A stretch of 64,000 nt of DNA from Schizochytrium sp. TIO01 (Eukaryota > Sar > Bigyra > Thraustochytrida > Thraustochytriidae), in contig SMSO01000025.1 in assembly GCA_004764695.1 (NCBI GenBank), forward strand, positions 729,102 through 793,101. Direction: 5' to 3'. A program made the position numbers and the translations under genes. Below, in pieces: positions 23,062 through 33,015 of this stretch (the stretch's first letter is position 1; each line of letters begins with the position of its first letter). Below the pieces are notes generated by a model, which was not told the DNA's origin, made no database searches, and worked only from the letters and a program-made list of their open reading frames with translations.

Positions 23062-23461
23062 TTAAAGGATTAATGGAAGTGCTGTGAAGTAAGTGCTTAT
23101 AAGAATAGTTAGTACTAGACATATACCTTCAACGAAGTAGAGTATTAATCTATATCTTACTTAGCCTAGTTAAATAACTCATTTGGAGCGCTGCACACAA
23201 AAGAAGCGCACACATGAATGAGACCATCTCTGCCATCGCCTTTGCACGCGCTGCGCCAGCCCATGCCAAACTCATATCCGACAGTCCTAAAAAGAAGAAG
23301 AGCTTTGGTGTAGCAAGCACATAGCCTTGAAGCCAGCGCTGCGAGAAGCTTCCAGCGCTATCTGCACTCTGCTTGGGCTGCTTCTCTGCAAGCTTGATAG
23401 CAGATTGAGGACTCAAGATTTGGTTTGCCCATCTCGCGCGAGCTGTGCAGCGAGAAAGCAA
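23062..23461 (-). CDS. Small membrane protein of unknown function, spliced, 5' end uncertain
   Basis: An open frame of about 100 residues runs from near 23461 to a GTAAGA donor at 23160-23156. The following intron has a TACTAAC branch point and a TTCACAG acceptor (23082-23084). The last exon adds only TLPLIL before a stop at 23062. This textbook intron is the main evidence that the gene is real. The protein is basic and Ser/Gln-rich at first (SPQSAIKLAEKQPKQSADS), then has two hydrophobic stretches (YVLATPKLFFFLGL and MVSFMCALLLCAALQM). The frame opens with TTG and has no in-frame ATG upstream of the hydrophobic part. The true start is therefore probably in an unresolved exon, perhaps spliced at the pyrimidine-rich CAG near 23442. 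A mitochondrial or ER membrane location is possible but unproven. It is head to head with the C2 protein gene. Confidence 0.5.
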
Positions 23462-23580
23462 GATAAAACAACCTGAGACAAGCTAAATTCTCACGTCAGG
23501 GCATTGCAATCTCGTTTTGGATTGGGTCGAAGGCACCCAAGTTCGCTCGTGGGAACTGATTGACAAACTGTGTATGCGCC
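23462..23580. promoter_or_regulatory. Putative shared promoter of two divergent genes
   Basis: Only about 120 bases separate the minus-strand small membrane protein frame and the plus-strand C2 protein ATG, so both would have to use this interval if the minus gene starts nearby. No TATA box is seen. Confidence 0.35.
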
Positions 23581-26103
23581 ATGGGACGTGGTGTGAGTGC
23601 AGTAGACTTCGATGATGTCTATGGGCATCAAGAAGATTCAGAATTCGAGGCTGTAAACCCAGCCTCTGGTGGGAGATATGCAGACAGTTTTGACTTATTT
23701 GGAGATAGCGAAACTACAGATGATGACGAGGAGGGTGGTCTAAATGCTGAGGCAGAAAGCATTCCCTCGGGTATCAGTATGCCACATGATCGCGCGTATG
23801 GCAAAAAGAAATCCCGCCGTGACTCAAAAAAACGGAGTAGTTATCGGCGAGGTAAGCGATCTTCAACGGAGAGACCTCAACAAACATCAGACTCAATCCT
23901 TGAAGAGCATGAATTATTGATGGCTGATCTATCAGATGATGATGGAGATGTATTAAACGATGATGATGCAGATGATTTGATTCGCAAAAAGAACAGTTAC
24001 TGGTTTGGTGCCCACATGTTTCAAGGTGTCGGGGGTGGTGCCATGAGTTTAGGCATCATGGTCATCCTTGGTCTTCCCGCTTTACTCATTAACCTTGCAC
24101 CTGGAGTGTCGTATGCCTTATACGGACAGTTTTTCTTTATCCCTCTCTTTTTGTACATGCTAAGCTCAACCCCAGCATTTTTAGGTGCCCTCTTTGCGTT
24201 TATTATGCGAAGACTTGGACCACTGAACGGGTTTCCCTTCAAGGTTGGTACGTTGGCGGTTATTCCCTGGATTAAAGACTGGCATTTATATATCCGCGTG
24301 GTTGTGCAAGACGCTGCGTTTGGCAACCCTCCTGGATTCCCCTTCGAATGGTTCCTTACATGCGAGCGCCTTGATTTTGAGGGTAATGTGTCATTTGCGC
24401 ATTTATGGAACTTTATGATTCGGCGTAAGGAAAAGGTGCCCTTAAGTAAAGTGCCGGATTTCGAGCGCTACATGAAAGTTGACTTTAACCATGTTGAAGT
24501 CACAAATGCAATGTGCAATTTCCAAATGTTTAATGGGAAATTTAACATTAATGAATTCACACGCATCCTTGCGGATGGTGATGTTCGCAATGTAATTGGT
24601 CGGTGGGCGCCTTTCCCAAATGAGCTCACTGTACGTGTTATTCGTGCTAAAAACCTGGCTCCTCATCGTCTGAAAAAGACCTGCGATCCTTATTGTATTG
24701 TTACATGTCGTAGGCAAACAGTGATGTCACACACCCAGACCACAACCTTGAACCCTATGTGGAACGAAACTCTTACACTTAATGTAGATGATGCCTCTAC
24801 AGTGATTGAAATTTCAGTATATGATCGAGATTCTCCAGAGGGAAGTCAATCGGCGCTGATTGGGCATTGGGCAATGACAACCAAATATTTGATCACAGAC
24901 CCCAAATTTAATTGGCATTATGATAAAGACTACAAGACCTATCGATACGGAAGTCGAAACAACACGGACAATGCGGCTGGATTTGAAGGTTGGATTCCAT
25001 TAGCTTCAAAGAAATGGAAAAAGATGGGCTTGTGTGGCCAACTTCAGGTTGAGGTGTTATGGAAGCACGTTCCCGAAGAGGAGCTTGTAAATCCGTATAT
25101 CCCTGCGCGAAGTTACACTGCACTTGAACAACTCTCGGAGCACTCACACGAGGACCAGCTCCGTTTCGGAGACTGGGCACGCTTTCGAGATTGGCTGAAC
25201 CACGAACCTTTTGATTTTGATATTCATCGGTTCACTGTTCGCGATACCAAGTTTTACGTACAGGATCTTTTCCGAGGCCATCAGGGAGTTCCTGAGCAAC
25301 TTGTTTTGAGTAATAGCAGTGTTGATGGTGCTGACGCTGTGAAGCTTCCGTTTCTAGAAATGCGCAAACAGTTCCGGCCACGTCCTGGCGATGAAGGCAT
25401 TACTTGCTATGATGCGTTTGTGGGATTTTTTGTGGGTCTCCTGACAAGCGCAGCCAGGAGTGGCAGACTTGGAAGCGCTATCGCGCAGATTCTTTCTGGT
25501 GGTATGTGGAGTTTTGGTAACAAATTTCGTAATCTCCTACGAGGAGAATTTGACAAGGCTTTGATCCCATTCAGGTCTGCACAGATTAAGGGCGTTGCTC
25601 GATTTGCACGCACTGGTCTCCATGTCCTTCATCAAAATGTAACTCAAAATCGTCGTAACCGGATCCAATTTAAAAATCCAGTGGAAGCGGATGATGCAGA
25701 TTTCTTAAGCGACCACGTAGAACTTTCGGGCCACTTAGACCGCTGCGCCGTGAAAACATCTGGAGACATTTCCAACTCAGAAATGGCATCCATAGCGCGT
25801 CGACCAGGCCTATTCAAGACCAAATACTTCGAACTGAAAGGAGACACATTATTTTATCGCAAGCACCAAGAGGTACCGAAAGGTGTAACCTATAACTTGA
25901 CGTACAAGCTCAGTCTTGATACTGTGTACGCTGCAGTGTACGTCAAGTCTCAGGGTGAGCTCGTTCTCAATGTACAAGAAGAATCCCACGTGGTTCGCCT
26001 CCGCGAACCAGCAGGTGGCTCCCCAGATCTCTTTGTTGTTCGCTTGCGCAAATGGATCAGGGCCCTTCGCGACCACGAGATTCCCTTCGAAGAATTTGAC
26101 TAA
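23581..26103 (+). CDS. Membrane-anchored C2 and PH domain protein (E-Syt-like layout)
   Basis: An intron-free 840-residue protein. I start it at ATG 23581, whose context is good. The in-frame extension to 23560 has only a TTG, and this start gives MGRGVS, a plausible N-myristoylation site. Order of parts: an acidic and then basic disordered N-terminus (1-140); two or three hydrophobic segments (about 148-207, likely a membrane hairpin); and a beta-rich block (215-340) with WHLYIRVVVQDAAFGNPPGF. A C2 domain (about 347-440) follows with likely calcium ligands in KTCDPYC and VYDRDSPEGS. After a middle helical region, a PH-like domain (about 720-832) has KTKYFELKGDTLFYRK and a final Trp helix. 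A membrane hairpin followed by C2 and PH domains suggests a calcium-responsive tether or lipid-handling protein at membrane contact sites; that role is inference. Codon use is less GC-biased than in G-alpha. Confidence 0.88.
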   Translation: MGRGVSAVDFDDVYGHQEDSEFEAVNPASGGRYADSFDLFGDSETTDDDEEGGLNAEAESIPSGISMPHDRAYGKKKSRRDSKKRSSYRRGKRSSTERPQQTSDSILEEHELLMADLSDDDGDVLNDDDADDLIRKKNSYWFGAHMFQGVGGGAMSLGIMVILGLPALLINLAPGVSYALYGQFFFIPLFLYMLSSTPAFLGALFAFIMRRLGPLNGFPFKVGTLAVIPWIKDWHLYIRVVVQDAAFGNPPGFPFEWFLTCERLDFEGNVSFAHLWNFMIRRKEKVPLSKVPDFERYMKVDFNHVEVTNAMCNFQMFNGKFNINEFTRILADGDVRNVIGRWAPFPNELTVRVIRAKNLAPHRLKKTCDPYCIVTCRRQTVMSHTQTTTLNPMWNETLTLNVDDASTVIEISVYDRDSPEGSQSALIGHWAMTTKYLITDPKFNWHYDKDYKTYRYGSRNNTDNAAGFEGWIPLASKKWKKMGLCGQLQVEVLWKHVPEEELVNPYIPARSYTALEQLSEHSHEDQLRFGDWARFRDWLNHEPFDFDIHRFTVRDTKFYVQDLFRGHQGVPEQLVLSNSSVDGADAVKLPFLEMRKQFRPRPGDEGITCYDAFVGFFVGLLTSAARSGRLGSAIAQILSGGMWSFGNKFRNLLRGEFDKALIPFRSAQIKGVARFARTGLHVLHQNVTQNRRNRIQFKNPVEADDADFLSDHVELSGHLDRCAVKTSGDISNSEMASIARRPGLFKTKYFELKGDTLFYRKHQEVPKGVTYNLTYKLSLDTVYAAVYVKSQGELVLNVQEESHVVRLREPAGGSPDLFVVRLRKWIRALRDHEIPFEEFD

Positions 26104-29100
26104 ATTTATCCTTGCCCTTTTCCTCTTCTCCTTAACTCAGTAAAACACAATCTATTGAAATGCGAAACATTGTAAATTGCTAAAGTTTCATTTAGTTAAT
26201 TTTCCCCAGCTACAAGAAGTTTTTGACTCAGAGATGATCAAAATTGGTAAACTACCACTAATTAAATTCGCTTTGGCATTTCTCACACATATACAATGAA
26301 ACTAACTCCCAAGTGCAACAAAGAAGAAACTCACGAAACCAAATTTTTAAAAGAAAAATCAAACAGAAGACGAAGAAGAAGGAAAGTGTTCCTTCCTTTA
26401 CCCACTGCCTCAGGTGCCCAAACCTCCTCCTGCTTTGCTTTTTCGCCAGCACCGATGATACCTATTCACACCCTTCATCTCTGAATGAAGTCACCACTCC
26501 CAATGGCACAGTTACTCAATCTCAGAATTCGAAGACAAACGGTCGCTGATACTCGCAACGCCGTTCAGCCCTCCCTTCGTTTCTCGAAAAAAGTATTGCC
26601 CATGTTAGACACCAAGGGTGGCCGCACCGTTTAGGTTAGCGCTTGAGCACTGTGCATTGACACCATAGTCTTAAAATTCTTGCGCGACGTCTCTATTGAT
26701 TTGCAGGGTACACACCCTTCATGTCGCAAAAATGCATGCTAACAGGTACTTAGGTACTTCTAGCTGTCAATGGGCACCTTTTCTTTAAAGCCACCACGTG
26801 CCACAGACTCTGAAAATTGCCAAAGGAGAAGAAGACAGGTACTACCTAGGTAGTGGTCCGCCAAATTCGGAGAAGGATAGAAAGCAACAAGTTATTACTT
26901 TAGCTTGATTTTTCACCCAAGCTAAAAGATTTTAAGTTGTAACCCCTGACTACCGAGAGTAGATAGAAAGCACTTGCAGGAACTAGCGGCGTTCTTTCAG
27001 GTAATGCAATGGCACCGAATATGATGGTTTTGGTTTGTTATCATGCGGTTATTATTATTATGCTCACACTCTACGATGGCGCGTGCACGATAACAACAGG
27101 AGGAGCCTACTCTCACTTGAGTAAAGAATGTTGCTGCTAGAGCGTTTTTCACCGTGATCTCCTTGACTTTGGCAGCACGTGGGAATTGTCTAAGGACCCA
27201 AGGAGAATCGACGGGTGCAGTAGGAGATCATGATGACGATGACCAATAATATAAAGAATTATACTGTTTGAGTTTTGACATAGAATCATGATCTCACCAG
27301 CATATGCATTTGCGGGAGAAGGCCGCACTGAAAGCGCTAAATATCCTAAAGATATAATAGAAATGTTTGGAATAGCGGAGTACCTAGTCGTTTAAACGTC
27401 CTGCTTTTCATAATTTGTATGATAGTGGCGTTTCCAATGCGGGCTATGGCAAACTTGGCAGTTCGAAATCTTAAACGCGGATATTGTGCCGGATCTTCGT
27501 TGCACTAGCGCATTACTCTCGCGAAGATGCTCCTAGCTCTGCTCGCCAACTATGGGAGCACCTTACAAGCGCCACCATAGCTAGCGCAAATGCTCATATA
27601 TTATTTGCGGAGCGATTGTAGGTGGACGATTACAATAGGAAAGGCTTGCCTTAAGTATCTCTTGTTTTCTAACAAACGTCTATCCTTGCTTTTCTCAGGG
27701 CTCGATTGCTTGCGAGCCTTGCTGATTGGGTGCCGCACTTAGCATTCGGCATGCAAATAATCGTACTTGGATACAAACACTTGAAATTGGAAAACCGTTG
27801 TGTACCAATTCTCAGAGTACTCTAAATTTATGATAGGAAACAGATACACTACCTTGGAATAATTTAAGACGATATGTAGTTTTGCATGGACTATGCTTTG
27901 CTCTTTGCTAAGTAAGAAGCATTTGTTCGTTTATCAGGATGTTTAGTGTTGACGAGCTTTAAGATGCATGTATGAACAAAACACAGAGTTCTACGACGAC
28001 GCTACCGCCAGAACTCTTTTTTTTTTGTTTTGTTTTTTTGTATGGTGGTGTGCTGTAATGTATGTTTATCTTAAAGAAACGCTTTGGAAACTTCCTACAG
28101 TGCAAGGATTGAGATGTCGTTTTCATATCTGCAAAAGCAACCAACAAAGTAGAATAAAGGATGCCTTGAGTTCTTCTCCGTTCGAACGACATGACCTTGC
28201 GCTCTAGACGAACAAGTTACCCGCCGACAGCCCTCGCAGCTTGTGGAGCGTTTACTGCAGCTCAAGAGACTTGAGCATCACCGATCTTGAAGAAATGAAG
28301 CTTCGTATCAGTATTACATCAAAGCACTCTGCGTGCAACACAACAGCTTCTTCGCACGAGCACGGGCGTTTGAAATGAATGCCCACAGCCCTCCCTGAAA
28401 GCTATAGTGTAGTGCCTACGCCACCATCCGCGATGATGACTTTCTTCGCTCCCGTATCCAGGTTTCAATAAAACAATAAAACAATCGCTGCGAGTTAGTT
28501 CTCTGTGAATTACATTACACTAACATGGTAGCTAATCTCTTATTTAATGCTGGTAGTATCGACCATCAATCCTCTCTCTTTATAATCCTCTCCTTATACT
28601 CTTGTTGGCATATGTTACGATCTCTCTTTTCGTGGAGCTTGAGTTTTAGGGCGAGAGACGACCATCGTTCGTCCCCCATGAGACTTTTTTATTGCCTCGT
28701 GGAAAGAGAGGAAGTTTCTGGGGTGTCGACTTTCTGGTCTGCCTGTCTGATTCCCAGTTTATGGGGAATACATAGGAGGAATCGGTAGTTTGCTTTATCC
28801 TGAATGAGGCTATTGGTATCTTATTTGTTATAACTTTGAGAGTTGTTTTAATTTTAGTTTAAGTTTTTGGATTATTTAATAAATAATGTCTTTGGGCGGG
28901 GGGGGGGAGGCAAGTCTGAACTGCAATCACCATTGTACGAAATGGATCAAACACAGGTTGTACCTTCTTGGACCACCTTTTACTTTAGTTCCGAGTCTCT
29001 TCGAATGTAACTTTGGTGATATTAAGAAGATCCTCGGTTGGCTTTATAATTAAAACTTCCCTAGACATTATTTACTTAAAAGGGAAACAACAAAAAAACT

Positions 29101-29400
29101 ACCCACTAACTTTTTATGAGAGAGGTTCCTACTCTTTAAAAGATGTTTTAATTAAAACAAAAAATGACATTTAAAAAAAAAAAATAACACAACATAACAT
29201 AACATAATAGGTACAAGCTGACTAGGGAAATGGCTTTTTTATTTTTTCTTCTTTGCAGGTAAAGCTTTGTGTTGAAAAGAAGAGAACCGGAAAAGTTTAT
29301 TTTAAAAACCTTACTACTAGCATTGTAATTATGAGTAATTATCATTTTCTTTTATGCACAGCCTATATATGTATATATGTATGTCAATTAAAGTAAAAAA
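26104..29400. other. Gene-poor region with faint coding-like stretches
   Basis: No intact gene. Between 27398 and 27740 one plus frame looks protein-like but is interrupted by two in-frame stops. Between about 28260 and 28375 another short plus frame (with LEEMKLRISITS) also looks coding. A G-run sits at 28898-28907. These may be old gene fragments, as in the region that follows. Confidence 0.4.
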
Positions 29401-29437
29401 TAGAAAAGAAATGTGGGAGAATGAGGAAGCGTCTGGT

Positions 29438-29818
29438 AGCACCTTGGCGTCTCCCGCTTGGGTGCTACAAGTTGAGCAAGCGGCCACGGGAGTCATCATC
29501 TTCGTGCCAGGCTGACTTCATCTCGAAGACTTGCTCACCAGACGACGTGACTATTGTACTGAGTGTTAAAAGTTAAATGACCGGCGAGTTTCGAGAAGGT
29601 ATGGAGCTTTCGATCACTTCTAACGCAAGCGGGCACGCAGATGTGTTGCTCGAAGTTCGCATCATTTGTGATACTATCATCGCCATCGCCTGTCCTTTCT
29701 TGCTTACAGAAGAGGCATCACAGAGGATGTGATAAAGATCAAATTAGCAGAGGAAGTGACTCAAGGACTTCATGATTCTATACATGGGGAGGAGCTCCTG
29801 GCCATACAGGCTAGATAA
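29438..29818 (+). pseudogene. Broken coding remnant, probable extracellular-type protein
   Basis: Three overlapping plus-strand frames in succession look protein-like: 29438-29514, 29514-29732 (with one in-frame TAA at 29574-29576 immediately followed by ATG), and 29717-29818. Typical pieces are PAWVLQVEQAATGVIIFV, SPDDVTIVLSVKS, MTGEFREGMELSITSNASGH and RGITEDVIKIKLAEEVTQGL. Frame changes occur with no room for an intron, so decay is the simplest reading. The piece MELSITSNAS resembles LRISITSKHS at about 28300, hinting at a repeated domain. The family is not identified. Confidence 0.4.
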
Positions 29819-30086
29819 AGGAACCATACCTGCGTCAAAGCTTGTCCAGGACTCAGTGAGTTGAGATTATATAGTGATAAGAATTTACGAGCAGCAAGGT
29901 CCGTTTTAGGCAGCATGATGGATTTAGTACCAACAAGCGTTTGCCATGATGAGTGAGAGGCGGAATACTTCCATGATTTTCTTGAGGGTGCATGGAATAA
30001 TAGTGAATCATTACTAATAAATAATAAATACTTGCCTTTTTATTTCACTCGCTCGAGGTACAATCGTTGCCTCTTTCACTGATTGA

Positions 30087-30488
30087 GGTTCACCAAGGAC
30101 GCAGAGCAGTGCTAATAGTGGTCTAACCCATTGGGTTACTGGCAGTCGCAATGGCCAGAAGCTAGGTACGAACATTACAGAAAAGCTCGGACAGTGTTGT
30201 AGCACCTTTTCACAATCCATTAATCATTTCGCGGCCACTCAGTGTGAAATTGTAAGGGCCAATTACGCAATTATAGCAACACATCCTTTCGTCTGTGCAA
30301 CTATATCTGGTGATAACACTAAAGCCGCTGTTGCAGATCTTTTTGTGAACCTCCGAACATCAACTTTCATGGATGCACTAGCAAGCTCCCCAACTTCCAC
30401 CCTTCTTAAGGGTTGTAACGAAACCATCATGGTGAACGAGGGATCCATGCTAACTTTTCGCTCGGAGAGTGAAATTTCAGTTTACTAG
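30087..30488 (+). pseudogene. Stop-to-stop coding remnant without a start
   Basis: An open frame of 133 codons between stops, with no ATG in its first two thirds. The composition is clearly protein-like: TNITEKLGQC, CEIVRANYAIIATHPFVCAT, DNTKAAVADLFVNLRTST, CNETIMVNEGSMLTF. It follows the broken frames at 29.4-29.8 kb on the same strand and may be part of the same dead gene. A following ATG frame (30533-30949) could be a further piece but is less convincing. It could also be an exon of a gene I cannot assemble. Confidence 0.4.
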
Positions 30489-30943
30489 AGAGACTATTGA
30501 CGAGCAATTTCTTTCTTTCTCACAAATAGCTCATGCTACTTTCTAGTTTCAACGCAAAATCGTTACAACTCGGTATCAAAATTGTCAATCGATCCGCGAT
30601 GAGATGTTATTCTGCTTTTAAAATGAGAGTCGAACCAGAAATGGAAAATAGCGTACCAAATCTTCTATTTTTAAAATATCCACTGCCCATATTCACGTGT
30701 AAGCAAATCAAACTATATGAAGAGATCCTCTCTCAGAATATTTGGACTCTAATTACAAACGTTGCGTTTAATATCGATAATTTCAGAATCTCAAAGAACG
30801 CCGATCGTCGGTCACTCATCAATAATCTACTGGTCAGTGCTTCTCATGATCAAGCATGCCGCTATAGAGGCAGATCGTTTGCCTGGGGGGATCAGTGCAA
30901 ATTGCTCGTCAGATATTCGATTTGTTCGTCTTTCGTTGTTCTT

Positions 30944-31200
30944 TCATAAAATTATAGGAGTAATCACACGCCGAAATTTGCTCATGACGGTAGCTAGTCC
31001 TCTAGTTTCGTCAGCAATCTCGCGGAGTATCTTTTCATGCATCATTCCTTGCATGTCCTGCGCAGGGTCTGGGTCCGTGGCGCTTGCAAGTCACGACCTC
31101 GTGAATCGTCGCTCCTTCCAATGATTACTGGAGGCTCCTCGGTCTTCAGACATTGATTGAGCTCTCCCATCCACTCACAAACCCAAAAGCCAATGGCATC
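30944..31200 (-). pseudogene. Minus-strand coding remnant with one frameshift
   Basis: Read on the minus strand, DAIGFWVCEWMGELNQCL leads into LKTEEPPVIIGRSDDSRG. The sense then jumps frame near 31085 into DPDPAQDMQGMMHEK, ILREIADETRGLATVMSKF and RRVITPIIL-stop. The second part looks like an amphipathic helix. The frame change has no space for an intron. The family is unknown and the piece is too short to name. Confidence 0.38.
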
Positions 31201-31493
31201 TTAAAGAGCAGCAGATTATACCTACTAGAGGTGCCTACTTTCATTCCTAGCGCACCAGCTGCCTATTAATTTATCATTAAAAAAAAGCAGTGGCCCAAAG
31301 GCAAAGCGCACTGGCGAGAACGAACGACAGGCGCAAACTTCGCGTTGGGCTCGGCCGTCTCAGCGCAAGGAGGAACAGGAACCGGCCACCCTTCGTGCGC
31401 TGACGCAGTAACAGGAATATATATATATATACGTACGTATGTAAGAAAGAATGTATGCCAAGTACCATTCTAAATCTAATCATTTCGGCCTAC

Positions 31494-31559
31494 TTATTAT
31501 TATTATTATTAATTTATTAATTTATTTAAATATTTATTTATTTATTTATTTATTTATTA
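31494..31559. repeat. (TTA)n/(TTTA)n AT-rich repeat
   Basis: Trinucleotide TTA/ATT copies run into tetranucleotide TTTA copies, all A/T. Confidence 0.9.
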
Positions 31560-31970
31560 CTTCAAACGCTACAAAAAGGTTCACGTAATATTACTGAAAA
31601 GCACCTTCAACTTTCACAGTTATGATTAATCTTATTATCAGTTATTAATCAAAAGTTAGAATTTACTCTTTTTCTCTTTTGGTTTTTAACAATGAAACAG
31701 CTAGTAGGTAGGTACCTGGTTCTAGAGAATGCCGTGGAATTCCCACGCTTCAGAAAACGGGCTACTTCTGGCTTTGCGGAAGCCCTCCACTTCAATAACC
31801 TCTCGCCGACTCCTATGAGAGCTATGAGAGGTATGCACAGCCGTCGCATACACCGCGATAGCGAATTGGACTTTCGCTATCTTGGCATTTTCGATCGCAA
31901 TTCGAGATGGAGAATAGCTATAACTAACCTGCCACTCGTGCTTGGTTCTCGCCGCCGTTTGCCGGCTTTA

Positions 31971-32010
31971 AAGAAGAAGAAGAAGATGATGATGATGATG
32001 AAGAAGAAGA
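31971..32010. repeat. (GAA)n(GAT)n(GAA)n compound repeat
   Basis: Three blocks of trinucleotide repeat in a row, giving poly-Lys/poly-Met open frames on the plus strand and poly-Ser on the minus strand. Confidence 0.9.
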
Positions 32011-32523
32011 TGGTCGAGAGCAGACAAAGCTCAAGCTTGGAAGCGTAGGCAGCAGATCGCTCGCATAGACCATCTGCCTGCTGGACTCCTTTAATTTTTC
32101 ATCAAGTAGCCTATTCAAGTTGGAATGTGCTTGTGGTTTGTTATCTGATGATCGCGCACACTCTGCTCAGGAAGGTTCCCACAAGGCTGACATTTAAAAC
32201 CAAGCCTTCTAATAAATGGCAGAAAGCCACCAAAGCACTGGAAGATCGAAGAGAGCCCAGCAGCAAGTGCAGACCTACCTCCTCTGCAAAGGATGTAGGA
32301 AGGAGGCATATTTGGTACGATCTCCAAATGCGAAATTCGTGAGAATTTAATGATGCCACGCAAGTACCAACCCTCTTTGAAAACGGCCACTTTCCTCGCC
32401 GTTCAGGAAACCGCTGGCGTTGCTTTCAACTCAGCTAGGTGGGTGGGTATCTACTGAGAAGGGTCACAACCTTACGGAAAGGCGCTTTGCCGTCTCCACT
32501 TGTCCACAGACTCATTCGTTTAC

Positions 32524-32563
32524 TCATTCATTCATTCATTCGTTCATTCATACATACATACAC
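32524..32563. repeat. (ATTC)n/(ATAC)n compound repeat
   Basis: Tetranucleotide ATTC copies change into ATAC copies. Confidence 0.85.
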
Positions 32564-32990
32564 TGATACGCTGACATACGCACGCACTCACTCACTGGTT
32601 CACGCATTGTTTCTTCGTGTTTGACGTTGATTCGACGCTCAATCTACAGTTTGTGTGGGCGTGGCACGGCGTCTAGATGGCCTGGCATTTTGCCATCGTC
32701 TCGATATGTGCCTATGAACGAAGGAAGACCACCAACCGATCAGCAATGAATAAATGCACTTGCAGGCAGTATCCGCAGCGCGCGATTTATTATCGTTGCG
32801 CCGACGCCTTCCTCCGCCCTGCTGGCCTTTCTGCTGCCTGCTCTGAGCACGTTAGAAGTCGCGGAGGCCCTTCGAACTTGAGCTCGAGGCCCAAAAGGCT
32901 GTTTCCAAGTCCGCGTTTATGTGTGACATTTACAATACCTACGTACATATCTCACAATTTTCAGCTTTTCTAGGAAAAAAAGAGAAGTTC

Positions 32991-33015
32991 TTTTTTTTTT
33001 TTTTTTTTTTTTTTT
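32991..33015. repeat. Poly-T run
   Basis: Twenty-five consecutive T, followed by repeats of a TTGAAA-type word. It could be the poly-A tail of an old retrotransposed copy read from the minus strand, but no body is recognisable. Confidence 0.9.

Noticed and set aside
32991-33015. Poly-T run as a retrotransposon tail
   Set aside because: No recognisable element body or target-site duplication next to it; the same holds for the poly-A run at 41271-41295.
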